A stretch of DNA of 14,505 nt from Chloroflexota bacterium (GTDB taxonomy: Bacteria; Chloroflexota; Anaerolineae; Promineifilales; Promineifilaceae). This document shows, one piece after another, positions 1 to 6,072 of the stretch. Within the stretch, counting starts at the first letter, position 1. Every line of letters starts with the position of its first letter. The position numbers and the translations under genes were made by a program. The DNA is taken from the NCBI GenBank assembly GCA_008501785.1, contig QQUD01000662.1:1-14505 (forward strand), in the 5' to 3' direction. The notes beneath the pieces are model-generated. The model did no database searches and was not told the DNA's origin. It saw only the letters and a program-made list of their open reading frames with translations.

Positions 1-181
1 GCATGGTGATGCGCTGGCGACGGACTCCTTGCCAAACTGCGTTTGATAACTCGTATTCCAGTAATGTTGGACCAACCAAAGAAATTTGACCGGCGACGTG
101 ATCACGAATAATGGCTTGTGATTGGCTTTGTTGTTCGTCTGGAAACAAGGCACTTAAAATGACGCTGGCATCGATGATCAT
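1..181 (-). CDS. PIN-domain (VapC-like) toxin, 3' end cut by window edge
   Basis: The first 60 residues of a PIN-domain protein can be read from an ATG at 181 down to the window edge; the start is MIIDASVILSALF. Asp4 in the N-terminal strand and the Glu in the helix LLEYELSNAVW (about residues 40-50) match the first two acidic metal ligands of PIN nucleases. The remaining acidic residues lie outside the window. PIN toxins of toxin-antitoxin pairs are Mg-dependent ribonucleases that usually cut tRNA or rRNA. The ATG overlaps the antitoxin stop as ATGA (178-181), the usual translational coupling of an antitoxin-toxin operon. The N-terminal match and the partner gene make the family call fairly sure; the RNA target is unknown. 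Confidence 0.85.
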   Translation of the reverse strand, partial: MIIDASVILSALFPDEQQSQSQAIIRDHVAGQISLVGPTLLEYELSNAVWQGVRRQRITM

Positions 182-429
182 GATGCATCCTCTAATTCTT
201 GTCTGGAAGATTCATATAATTCGCGTGCTGTAACGCCACTTTGTTGAAGTGTTTTTGACAGGCGCAAAAGCTGTAAATACGCTTGTACTCGCTGAAGTTG
301 GGCATATTCGTCTGGGGCCATTAAGATGCCAACAGGTTTTCCACGTTTTGTAATTGTGATTGGACCCGTATCAAGTTTTTTGATTAGTTGTGAAAGGCGG
401 TTGTGTGTTTCGGCAATAGACATGTGCAT
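178..429 (-). CDS. Phd/YefM-family antitoxin
   Basis: This is an 83-residue protein with the Phd/YefM pattern: an N-terminal segment (SIAETHNRLSQLIKKL) that would form the DNA-binding fold, then a beta hairpin ITITKRGKPVGILMAPDEY (about 25-43), which is the most conserved part of the family. The C-terminal tail, rich in Glu, Ser and Leu, would wrap the toxin. The role is to bind and silence the downstream PIN toxin and to repress the operon. The start at 429 has an AGGGTG ribosome site at 435-440, five bases away; an alternative ATG lies two codons in. The gene precedes the toxin with a 4-base overlap. Such pairs can serve plasmid or island maintenance or stress response; nothing here tells which. 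Confidence 0.88.
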   Translation of the reverse strand: MHMSIAETHNRLSQLIKKLDTGPITITKRGKPVGILMAPDEYAQLQRVQAYLQLLRLSKTLQQSGVTARELYESSRQELEDAS

Positions 430-456
430 AATTTCACCCTATATTTTTGAGTTATA

Positions 457-468
457 TAGACAAGTCTA
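457..468. promoter_or_regulatory. Candidate antitoxin operator (inverted repeat)
   Basis: TAGAC-AA-GTCTA is a short inverted repeat about 28 bases upstream of the antitoxin start. It overlaps a TATATA stretch (453-458, minus strand) that could be a -10 box. Phd/YefM antitoxins autorepress by binding palindromes in this position, so it is a reasonable operator candidate. No clear -35 box was found, and a 5-base arm can occur by chance. Confidence 0.35.
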
Positions 469-670
469 AACGACGATATTTAATTTGTAAATAGACAGTT
501 TTTGATGTTTTGATGGGCGATGCCTATCAAAACTGGAGGGGAAACGGCCGTTTGCCTACACATTTCCCACGGACGGAAATGACATTGGTGGGGATTGGGG
601 GAACGGCCGTTTTCCTTTTTTAACACGGACAGAAGAAACCTCGGACGTGGGATGGTCGTTTTTTATCGAC

Positions 671-702
671 AATTGACAATTGACAATTAGCAATTGACAA
701 TT
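671..702. repeat. Heptamer tandem array (AATTGAC)
   Basis: Tandem 7-base units AATTGAC, AATTGAC, AATTAGC, AATTGAC and a partial AATT lie about 100 bases upstream of glnS. Read on the other strand the unit is AATTGTC, which resembles the AGCNGTC units found elsewhere in the window. Confidence 0.8.
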
Positions 703-785
703 TCTTTCTCCCCCAAAAATTCACCATACACTTACAACCCAAATAGTTGTACAATACGCGGATATTTTAGAGAAATTTCAAAAAA

Positions 786-792
786 AAGGGGG
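786..792 (+). promoter_or_regulatory. Ribosome binding site deciding the glnS start
   Basis: The purine run AAGGGGG sits 8 bases before ATG 801 but only 2 bases before the in-frame GTG at 795. The spacing therefore favours ATG 801 as the start of glnS. Confidence 0.65.
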
Positions 793-800
793 CAGTGTGC

Positions 801-2480
801 ATGAGCGAAAGTAGCGCGAACACGCCGTCAAATTTTATTCGAACGATTATTGATGAACATAACGAAAACGGCCGTTTTGACCAACGGGTCCATACGCGAT
901 TCCCACCTGAGCCAAATGGCTACCTGCATATCGGCCATGCCAAGTCGATTTGCCTCAACTCAGGATTAGCCGAAAGCTACGGCGGCAAATTTAACCTGCG
1001 TTTTGATGACACCAATCCCGCTAAAGAAGAGCAGGAATACATCGATGCCATCATTGAAGATGTGAAATGGCTAGGCGCTGATTGGGAAGATCGCCTGTTT
1101 TTTGCGTCAGACTATTTTGACCAGCTTTATGAATGGGCGGTTAAACTGATTAAAGATGGCAATGCGTATGTCGATGATTTGACCGCCGATGAGATTCGCG
1201 AATATCGTGGTACGCTCACCGAACCGGGCAAAAACAGCCCTTATCGGGATCGTGCTGTTGCAGAAAACCTCGATTTGTTTGAGCGCATGAAAGATGGTGA
1301 GTTCCCCGATGGGTCTCGTGTACTGCGGGCTAAGATTGACATGGCTTCGCCGATTATTAACATGCGTGACCCGGTGATGTACCGCATTTTGCACGATGAA
1401 CATCCGCGCACGGGTGACAAGTGGAATATTTACCCGATGTATGACTGGGCACATGGGCAGTCTGACTCGATTGAAGGGATTACGCACTCGGTTTGTACGC
1501 TCGAATTTGAAAATCACCGGCCGCTGTACGACTGGTTTGTGGAGAATTTGGGCATTTATGCACCGCAGCAAATCGAATTTGCGCGGTTGAAATTGAGCTA
1601 CACGCTGATGAGCAAGCGTAAGCTGCTGCGTCTGGTCAAAGAAGGGCATGTCAATGGTTGGGATGACCCGCGGATGCCCACCATTCGTGGCCTGCGGCGA
1701 CGCGGCTATACGTCAGAAGCGATTCGTAATTTCACCGACATGATTGGCGTAGCGAAGGCGAACAGCATGGTTGATTTGGCGATGCTGGAGTTTGCCATTC
1801 GTGAAGATTTGAATAAACATGCGCCACGAGCAATGGGTGTGATGGATCCGCTGAAAATTGTGGTCGAAAACTATCCTGAAGGGATGGTGGAAGAGTTTGA
1901 AGTGCCGGTGTATCCGCAAGACAGGGAGAATACCGAAAAACGGGTTGTGCCATTTTCGCGGGAAATTTATGTGGAACGGTCTGATTTTATGGAGGACGCG
2001 CCGCGTAAGTTTTTCCGGTTTTCGCCTGGACGTGAAGTGCGTTTGTTGGGCGCTTATTTGGCAACTTGTACCGATGTGGTGAAGGATGATACCGGCAATG
2101 TGGTGGAACTGCGCTGCACGTATGATCCGGAATCGCGGGGTGGCAATTCGCCAGACGGCCGTAAAGTGAAAGGTACGATTCATTGGGTGTCTGCTGAACA
2201 TGCGGTTGAGGCGGAAGTGCGTCTTTATGAAACGCTGTTCACAAAAGAGAACCCGGAAGCGGATGGTGATTTTCTAGCTAACTTGAACCCGGATTCGCTG
2301 AAAGTGACGAAAGCGATGGTCGAACCTGATTTGGCTGATGCCAAACCCGGTGCGCAGTATCAATTTATGCGTCAGGGTTATTTTGTGGCCGATTCGGTGG
2401 ACTCGAAGCCAGGAAAACCGGTGTTTAATCGCACGGTGACGCTGCGGGATACGTGGGCTAAGTTGCAGAAGAAGAAGTAA
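801..2480 (+). CDS. glnS: Glutaminyl-tRNA synthetase
   Basis: GlnRS is a class I enzyme of the cytoplasm that charges tRNA(Gln) with glutamine using ATP. The protein has 559 residues, close to the roughly 554 of E. coli GlnRS. The class I HIGH signature lies in [16 protein letters not shown] (HIGH at about 43-46), and the KMSKS-type loop reads LMSKRKL (Met270-Arg273). [18 protein letters not shown] is typical of the GlnRS/GluRS-B branch, and the C-terminal half is the two-part anticodon-binding beta barrel ending in [10 protein letters not shown]. Direct glutaminylation implies the organism need not depend only on the GatCAB transamidation route for Gln-tRNA. Two copies of the ACGGCCGT palindrome fall in the gene, giving NGRF and DGRK. 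The gene is first in the plus-strand block and is followed by a hairpin. Confidence 0.97.
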   Translation: MSESSANTPSNFIRTIIDEHNENGRFDQRVHTRFPPEPNGYLHIGHAKSICLNSGLAESYGGKFNLRFDDTNPAKEEQEYIDAIIEDVKWLGADWEDRLFFASDYFDQLYEWAVKLIKDGNAYVDDLTADEIREYRGTLTEPGKNSPYRDRAVAENLDLFERMKDGEFPDGSRVLRAKIDMASPIINMRDPVMYRILHDEHPRTGDKWNIYPMYDWAHGQSDSIEGITHSVCTLEFENHRPLYDWFVENLGIYAPQQIEFARLKLSYTLMSKRKLLRLVKEGHVNGWDDPRMPTIRGLRRRGYTSEAIRNFTDMIGVAKANSMVDLAMLEFAIREDLNKHAPRAMGVMDPLKIVVENYPEGMVEEFEVPVYPQDRENTEKRVVPFSREIYVERSDFMEDAPRKFFRFSPGREVRLLGAYLATCTDVVKDDTGNVVELRCTYDPESRGGNSPDGRKVKGTIHWVSAEHAVEAEVRLYETLFTKENPEADGDFLANLNPDSLKVTKAMVEPDLADAKPGAQYQFMRQGYFVADSVDSKPGKPVFNRTVTLRDTWAKLQKKK

Positions 2481-2558
2481 CAAAAAACAATCAACAAACA
2501 ACGGAAAACGGAAAACGGGGGGGAGACTCTGTTTTCCGTTTTTTGTTTTCTGTTTTTG
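2481..2558. repeat. Two opposed heptamer arrays after glnS
   Basis: Starting at the base after the glnS stop, 7-base units run without a break: CAAAAAA, CAATCAA, CAAACAA, CGGAAAA, CGGAAAA, CGGGGGG (2481-2522). After a short spacer the complementary kind runs: GTTTTCC, GTTTTTT, GTTTTCT, GTTTTTG (2531-2558). The two blocks are roughly inverted relative to each other, so they can fold on one another. Confidence 0.75.
2507..2544 (+). terminator. Probable glnS terminator hairpin
   Basis: AACGGAAAAC (2507-2516; an identical copy starts at 2500) pairs perfectly with GTTTTCCGTT (2531-2540) and is followed by a run of T residues. The position just after glnS and the T tract fit a Rho-independent terminator. 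The stem is only moderately GC-rich and the loop is about 14 bases, so strength is uncertain. Confidence 0.5.
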
Positions 2559-2571
2559 TTGAAAATGCTCT

Positions 2572-2622
2572 GGCCGGTCTCCTGACCGTGCCATTTGAGG
2601 CGGCTCGGTCAGGAGACCGGCC
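2572..2622. repeat. Perfect 17-bp inverted repeat (REP-like hairpin)
   Basis: GGCCGGTCTCCTGACCG (2572-2588) and its exact complement at 2606-2622 enclose a 17-base loop. The stem is very GC-rich. There is no T tract, so it does not look like a terminator. The right arm ends only 7 bases before the ribosome site of the next gene. It could be a copy of a dispersed extragenic palindrome or a structure that shapes the leader. Confidence 0.8.
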
Positions 2623-2629
2623 GCAGCGC

Positions 2630-2633
2630 GAGG
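2630..2633 (+). promoter_or_regulatory. Ribosome binding site deciding the dehydratase start
   Basis: GAGG lies 6 bases before ATG 2640. A longer reading frame opens at TTG 2595, but that start lies in the hairpin loop and would translate the right arm of the repeat, so 2640 is preferred. Confidence 0.6.
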
Positions 2634-2639
2634 CTTGAA

Positions 2640-3662
2640 ATGAATTGGATGCCGCCTGAGGAGTGGGTGAAGGTAACGGCCGTTGATGCACACACGGCCG
2701 GGGAACCATTGCGGGTGATTACGAGTGGTTTTCCGGAGCTGCCGGGGGATTCGATTTTGGCGAAGCGGCGATATGCGAAGGCGCATTTTGATGCGCTGCG
2801 CACGGCGTTGATGTGGGAGCCGCGTGGTCATGCGGATATGTATGGCGTGGTTGTGACGGAGCCGGTGACGCCGGATGGGGATGTGGGGGTGTTGTTTATG
2901 CACAATGAAGGGTTTAGCACGATGTGTGGGCATGGCATTATTGGGCTGGCGACGGTGGGGTTGGTTACGGGGATGTTTGACATGCCGGGGGAGCGGCCTG
3001 TGATTCGGATGGATACGCCTGCGGGGCGAGTGACGGCGTTTGCGGAGCGGAGAAACGGCCGTGTTGCTCAAGTCTCATTTCACAATGTGCCATCTTTCGT
3101 GTATGCGTTGGATCAGGTGGTGAGTGTGCCTGGTTTGGGCGAGGTGCGCTATGATGTGGCGTTTGGCGGCGCGTTTTATGCGTTTGTGAATGCGGCGGAT
3201 GTGGGTGTGGGCTTGTCGTTGGATGATTTTCGCCAGTTGATTGATGTGGGGATGCGGATTAAGCGGGCAGTGATGGACAGTTTGCCCATCAATCATCCGT
3301 TTGAAGCGGATTTAGGGTTTTTGTATGGCGTGATTTTTGTGGGGAATGCACATGATGCGGCGCATCACAGCCGGAATGTGTGCATTTTTGCGGATGGTGA
3401 GGTGGATCGCTGCCCAACGGGAACGGGGGTGAGTGCGCGGGCGGCGCTGCATTTTGCGAAAGGCGACATTGGGCTGCATGAGCCGTTTGTGGTGGAAAGT
3501 ATTTTGGGTACGTGTTTTACGGGTGAGGTGGTGGAAACGACAAAATTTGGTGATTATGATGCGATTGTGCCTCAGGTAACTGGGGCTGCATCGATTACTG
3601 GCCTGAATACGCTGCTGATTGATCCAAATGATCAGCTGCGGGATGGGTTTATTTTGAGGTAG
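2640..3662 (+). CDS. Proline racemase-fold enzyme, probable trans-3-hydroxy-L-proline dehydratase
   Basis: The 340-residue protein belongs to the proline racemase / hydroxyproline epimerase superfamily. The opening VDAHTAGEPLRVI and the block NEGFSTMCGHGIIGL (first catalytic Cys96) are typical. At the second catalytic site, where racemases and 4-hydroxyproline epimerases read SPCGTG, this protein reads DRCPTGTG, so the acid/base residue is Thr260 instead of Cys. In characterised members Cys plus Thr marks trans-3-hydroxy-L-proline dehydratase (EC 4.2.1.77), which yields pyrroline-2-carboxylate. The Cys-to-Thr spacing of 164 is close to the 169 in the human enzyme. A Cys (258) does sit two residues before the Thr, a small caution. 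No other hydroxyproline genes are adjacent. The coding strand is G-rich, and two palindromes fall inside (VTAVDAH, NGRVA). Confidence 0.85.
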   Translation: MNWMPPEEWVKVTAVDAHTAGEPLRVITSGFPELPGDSILAKRRYAKAHFDALRTALMWEPRGHADMYGVVVTEPVTPDGDVGVLFMHNEGFSTMCGHGIIGLATVGLVTGMFDMPGERPVIRMDTPAGRVTAFAERRNGRVAQVSFHNVPSFVYALDQVVSVPGLGEVRYDVAFGGAFYAFVNAADVGVGLSLDDFRQLIDVGMRIKRAVMDSLPINHPFEADLGFLYGVIFVGNAHDAAHHSRNVCIFADGEVDRCPTGTGVSARAALHFAKGDIGLHEPFVVESILGTCFTGEVVETTKFGDYDAIVPQVTGAASITGLNTLLIDPNDQLRDGFILR

Positions 3663-3736
3663 GGTGGTGTGGGGGAAACGGCCGTATTCAACTATCAAAC
3701 GTCTCTCTGCGATGCCTCGTCCCGATTGCACAGGAA

Positions 3737-3799
3737 GGGCGAGGCAATCGGGAGATGAGATTGTTTGCTCTGATAAGGTTACTCCCGATTGCCTCGCCC
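3737..3799. repeat. Perfect 18-bp inverted repeat between convergent genes
   Basis: GGGCGAGGCAATCGGGAG (3737-3754) and its exact complement at 3782-3799 enclose a 27-base loop. A partial third arm, TCCCGATTGC (3720-3729), can pair with the left arm instead (3744-3753), so two folds compete. The element lies between the plus-strand dehydratase and the minus-strand lipoprotein gene. It could serve as a bidirectional terminator, but there is no T tract, and it looks more like a dispersed repeat. Confidence 0.8.
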
Positions 3800-3809
3800 C
3801 TACAATATG

Positions 3810-3837
3810 TGTTTTGTTGACTGTTGTTTGTTGATTA
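3810..3837. repeat. Heptamer tandem array (TTGNNTG)
   Basis: Units TGTTTTG, TTGACTG, TTGTTTG and TTGATTA follow each other without a gap, 10 bases after the right arm of the 18-bp inverted repeat. The array is degenerate but holds the 7-base register. Confidence 0.65.
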
Positions 3838-3892
3838 TCAGATGATTTTGGCTTTGCTCGCACTTCTTTCAAAACATGTCCTGACAAGTTTT

Positions 3893-3914
3893 AAAAAAGA
3901 TCATGATCTTTTTT
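3893..3914. terminator. 22-base perfect palindrome, possible bidirectional terminator
   Basis: Six A residues, GATCATGATC and six T residues make a perfect 22-base palindrome, 14 bases past the stop of the minus-strand lipoprotein gene. Read on either strand it is a stem with a 3' T run, which is the shape of a bidirectional terminator. The stem has few G/C pairs and only a tiny loop, so it may be weak. Confidence 0.4.
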
Positions 3915-3928
3915 GAAAAAGAATACGA

Positions 3929-4231
3929 CTAATTTTCAAACTCGGGGAAATCTTCTAAGTTGTCGGCCTGGTCGTTTTCGTGGATGAGGCCATCGAGTAG
4001 GGTTTCGAATTCGTTGCCGAGAGTGGCTGTGTCGGATGGTTGGGTGGGGGTGGAAACGGCCGTTTCCCCTTCACCCCCATCTTCACCAAAATCCAACTCC
4101 TCACTGCTGGTTGAATCATTCCGATTGAACCGCTGGGCGATTCTCCCTGTGGCGCGACAAGCCAGGGTGGTCATCAGCAAAACAGCGAGCATGATTAGAA
4201 AGATGTTTCGTGATCTGCATTTGCTGTGCAT
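3929..4231 (-). CDS. Small exported lipoprotein, function unknown
   Basis: This 100-residue protein is not a recognised family. It has a basic start, a hydrophobic segment LIMLAVLLM and a lipobox TTLAC with Cys25 as the lipidation site, so it is probably anchored to the outer face of the membrane. The mature part is short, acidic and low in complexity (GEDGGEGE, STPTQPS, and a tail rich in Asp/Glu), suggesting a disordered chain. The ACGGCCGT palindrome at 4056 encodes the ETAV in its middle. It starts two bases after the stop of the gene at 4234-4758, with GAGG about 9 bases before the ATG, so the two are almost surely co-transcribed and may work together. Confidence 0.7.
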   Translation of the reverse strand: MHSKCRSRNIFLIMLAVLLMTTLACRATGRIAQRFNRNDSTSSEELDFGEDGGEGETAVSTPTQPSDTATLGNEFETLLDGLIHENDQADNLEDFPEFEN

Positions 4232-4233
4232 GG

Positions 4234-4758
4234 TTAGCTGCCTCGGTGTTCGCGGCGGAAATCGTTGACGGTACGGCGCAAGTCGATGGTGGCGTCGCGC
4301 AGGGTGCGATGGCTGTCGCGCAAGTTGCGCCCTGCTTGGCGGAGCGTGTTTGCGGCTTCTTGACGGTCGGTGACATTGCCATCGTCGTCGAAACCGGCAT
4401 GTTCGTCCAAAATTTGGGCGGCAGCGTCGGCTAATTCCTGGGATGTGGCGACTTGCTCTTTGTAGGTGGCGAGGGCGGTTTCGAGAACGGCCGTATCCAC
4501 CCCATCAGCCTGTAATTTCGCAATCCATTCTTCCCCTCGGGTAAAGATGTCGGCCGTTTTGTCGAGCCGGTTTTGTAAATTGGTGCTGGCCGTTTGCAGT
4601 CGGGTTAGCCCGCGTGATAACAGGTCGTTTAAATTTTCACCGGGCGTATTGTCTTGCGCATGAACTTCAGCACTGGGCATTGCCAGAAAACCAGCTAATC
4701 CAATTAAACCGACAGCCATCATCAAAATCCATTTTTTACTTAGAAGTCGCGTAATCAT
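4234..4758 (-). CDS. Exported helical protein, function unknown
   Basis: The 174-residue product has a signal peptide: basic start RLLSKKW, hydrophobic core to about residue 27, then a probable cut after VHA (residue 34) before QDNTPG. The mature part looks almost wholly helical, with heptad-like runs of Leu/Ala and charged residues (LSRGLTRLQTASTNLQNRL; LRQAGRNLRDSHRTLRDAT), as in periplasmic coiled-coil proteins. It lacks the LTxxQ motif of CpxP/Spy. A good AGGAGA ribosome site precedes ATG 4758 by 7 bases. The following gene is a lipoprotein two bases away. The palindrome at 4487 encodes DTAVLE. The family is not recognised; export and helical structure are well supported, the role is not. 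Confidence 0.72.
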   Translation of the reverse strand: MITRLLSKKWILMMAVGLIGLAGFLAMPSAEVHAQDNTPGENLNDLLSRGLTRLQTASTNLQNRLDKTADIFTRGEEWIAKLQADGVDTAVLETALATYKEQVATSQELADAAAQILDEHAGFDDDGNVTDRQEAANTLRQAGRNLRDSHRTLRDATIDLRRTVNDFRREHRGS

Positions 4759-4773
4759 TGTTGTCTCCTGTTT

Positions 4774-4808
4774 GGGCTGATAGCTGACACCTGACAGCTA
4801 TTAGCTTG
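4774..4808. repeat. Heptamer tandem array (NAGCTGA)
   Basis: Units GGGCTGA, TAGCTGA, CACCTGA, CAGCTAT and TAGCTTG lie just upstream of the ribosome site of the gene starting at 4758. On the minus strand the unit reads AGCTATC/AGGTGTC, the same family as the array at 6689-6716, which also sits upstream of a start codon. Confidence 0.75.
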
Positions 4809-4902
4809 TTTTTTATGATGTTTGGAGTTTATGAAGGGAAGGTAAAGGATGTGATGTGAGAGTGTAAAAGGTTTGTAAAAAGTGGAGATGACAGCGAATG
4901 GT

Positions 4903-4944
4903 AGGAATTAGCGAATAAAGAGAAGAAGGGATTCGTTGATTCCT
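4903..4944. repeat. Imperfect inverted repeat at the glycosyltransferase stop
   Basis: AGGAATTAGCGAAT (4903-4916) and ATTCGTTGATTCCT (4931-4944) form a 14-bp stem on plus-strand RNA with two G-U pairs; on minus-strand RNA these become A-C mismatches. It covers the glycosyltransferase stop codon (4943-4945). It may be a weak terminator for that gene, or chance. Confidence 0.35.
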
Positions 4945-6070
4945 AATATTCGTTGTTCTCTGCCGCTTTTTCGAGGATTTGGAGGAGGTTTACGGCCGTT
5001 TTCTTCCAATTAAATTTTTGCACATTGGTAAAACCGGCGGTCACTAAATTTTGTCGCAGTGGTGCATCTTGGACGATTTTTTGGATGGCGTGGGTGATGC
5101 TGTTTGTGTCGTGCGGATCTACGTAGAGGGCGGCATCTCCGGCGACTTCGGGGAGTGAACTGGTGTTGGCAGTTAAAACGGGAACCCCGCACGCCTGCGC
5201 CTCCAAAATGGGGAAGCCGAACCCTTCATAGAGTGATGGATAGAGAACGGCCGTTGCCCCAGAAATGAGAGCGCTTTTATCCAAATCATCAATGAAGCCA
5301 GGAAGAAGGACTGACTGCTGACTGCTGACTGCTGACTGCTGACTGCTGACTGCTTCCAAAATTGGTTGTGAGAGCCAGCCAGCTTTGCCTGCGAGAACGA
5401 GTTGGTGCGGGACGTTAGCGGCCGCATGTGCTTGGATGAGGCGGACGAGGTTTTTGCGTGGTTGGAGGGTGCTCAGGTAGAGGAGGTAGGGTGGGGTGAT
5501 ATTGTGTTTTTGGAGAACGGCCGTTACTGCTGCTTCATCTTTTACCGGCTTTAAAGCTGGATCGATGCCAGGATAGAGCACCTCAATTTTAGTGGGATCG
5601 ATATTGTAAAAGTGGTATAGGTCCGTTTTTGTGGCTTGTGAATCGGCAAGGACGATGCGGCTGCGGCGTGCATTGTGGCGCGTACTCCATTTCAGGTAGG
5701 CGCGTTGGCGTTTGGTGTAGGCTTCGGGAAAGTGATGGTAGGCGAGATCGTGGACGGTGGCGATGGATTTGCCGAAATAAGTGGCAGGCAGCACGTGGGC
5801 AGGTGTGAAAAAGATGTCGGGTGGGTGTTGGTGTAATTCGGCAGCAAGTCGTAGATGGGTCCAGAGTCGGGGGAATGGGATAGTGGTTTGGGAAACGGCC
5901 GTATTTTCCTCAAACAACCCTGCTGGTGGAGGCTGATTGAAATACAGTTGAATCGTATGACCTGCTTGTTCAGCTAGGGGAATTAACGCATTGATGAGGA
6001 AAAATGCATACGCTTCGGTGCCGGTACGCTGCGAGGTAACGGCACGACTGGCATCAATGCCAATACGCAT
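4943..6070 (-). CDS. GT4-family glycosyltransferase
   Basis: The 375-residue protein has the two Rossmann halves of GT-B enzymes. The N-terminal acceptor half runs from MRIGIDASRA to about residue 170 (PDIFFTPAHVLP, SIATVHDLAYHHFPEAY). The C-terminal donor half has STLQPRKN (Arg206-Lys207, which contact the donor phosphates) and the EX7E motif EGFGFPILE (Glu282 and Glu290) followed by ACGVPVLTANTSSLPEVAGDAA. It is a retaining transferase for a nucleotide sugar, probably a mannosyl- or similar transferase at the cytoplasmic membrane in surface glycan synthesis; the sugar cannot be told. It starts two bases after the SH3b gene and likely shares its transcript. Residues 239-254 (AVSSQQS twice) come from a 42-base heptamer array between the donor-half core and PGFIDDLDK. 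Four palindromes lie in the gene. Confidence 0.9.
   Translation of the reverse strand: MRIGIDASRAVTSQRTGTEAYAFFLINALIPLAEQAGHTIQLYFNQPPPAGLFEENTAVSQTTIPFPRLWTHLRLAAELHQHPPDIFFTPAHVLPATYFGKSIATVHDLAYHHFPEAYTKRQRAYLKWSTRHNARRSRIVLADSQATKTDLYHFYNIDPTKIEVLYPGIDPALKPVKDEAAVTAVLQKHNITPPYLLYLSTLQPRKNLVRLIQAHAAANVPHQLVLAGKAGWLSQPILEAVSSQQSAVSSQQSVLLPGFIDDLDKSALISGATAVLYPSLYEGFGFPILEAQACGVPVLTANTSSLPEVAGDAALYVDPHDTNSITHAIQKIVQDAPLRQNLVTAGFTNVQKFNWKKTAVNLLQILEKAAENNEY
5311..5354. repeat. Perfect heptamer array inside the glycosyltransferase gene
   Basis: Six identical units CTGACTG (5311-5352) plus a partial unit. On the coding (minus) strand the unit is AGCAGTC. Three units equal seven codons, so the array is translated as a seven-residue repeat, AVSSQQS. 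Because its 42 bases divide by three, the reading frame is kept. It is the only perfect array in the window and the only one in coding sequence. Confidence 0.95.
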
Positions 6071-6072
6071 TT

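Larger units (their letters stand above)
430..800. other. Gene-free stretch between toxin-antitoxin pair and glnS
   Basis: No credible coding region is present. The stretch holds the candidate antitoxin operator, two copies of AACGGCCGTT (543-552 and 602-611) embedded in G-rich then C/T-rich flanks, a small 7-bp hairpin (CATTTCC 561-567 with GGAAATG 575-581), and a heptamer array at 671-702. Upstream of glnS there is a TACAAT (750-755) that could be a -10 box, but no acceptable -35 at normal spacing, so no promoter is called. Confidence 0.6.

Noticed and set aside
543..611. AACGGCCGTT copies as operators of the antitoxin or glnS
   Set aside because: The same palindrome occurs 19 times in genes and gaps, so a local operator role is not supported.
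795..800. GTG 795 as the glnS start
   Set aside because: The purine run would be only two bases away; ATG 801 is better spaced.
1107..1649. A 180-residue open frame on the minus strand
   Set aside because: It lies wholly inside glnS, has no recognisable motifs, and its composition is that of an antisense shadow of a conserved gene.
2595..2639. An upstream TTG start for the dehydratase adding 15 residues
   Set aside because: The added residues come from the inverted repeat, and ATG 2640 has GAGG at a good distance and begins where the family begins.
2274..3071. A 265-residue open frame on the minus strand
   Set aside because: It spans the glnS end, a hairpin and the dehydratase start, is extremely rich in Arg, His and Pro, and is antisense to two solid genes.
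3720..3799. An origin or attachment site
   Set aside because: There are inverted repeats but no DnaA-box cluster, integrase, tRNA end or direct repeat pair to support either idea.
4116..4400. A 94-residue minus-strand frame across the lipoprotein and helical protein genes
   Set aside because: It overlaps two genes with clear signal peptides and ribosome sites and shows no features of its own.
5311..5354. A CRISPR-like array
   Set aside because: The units are 7 bases with no spacers; it is a simple tandem repeat in coding sequence.
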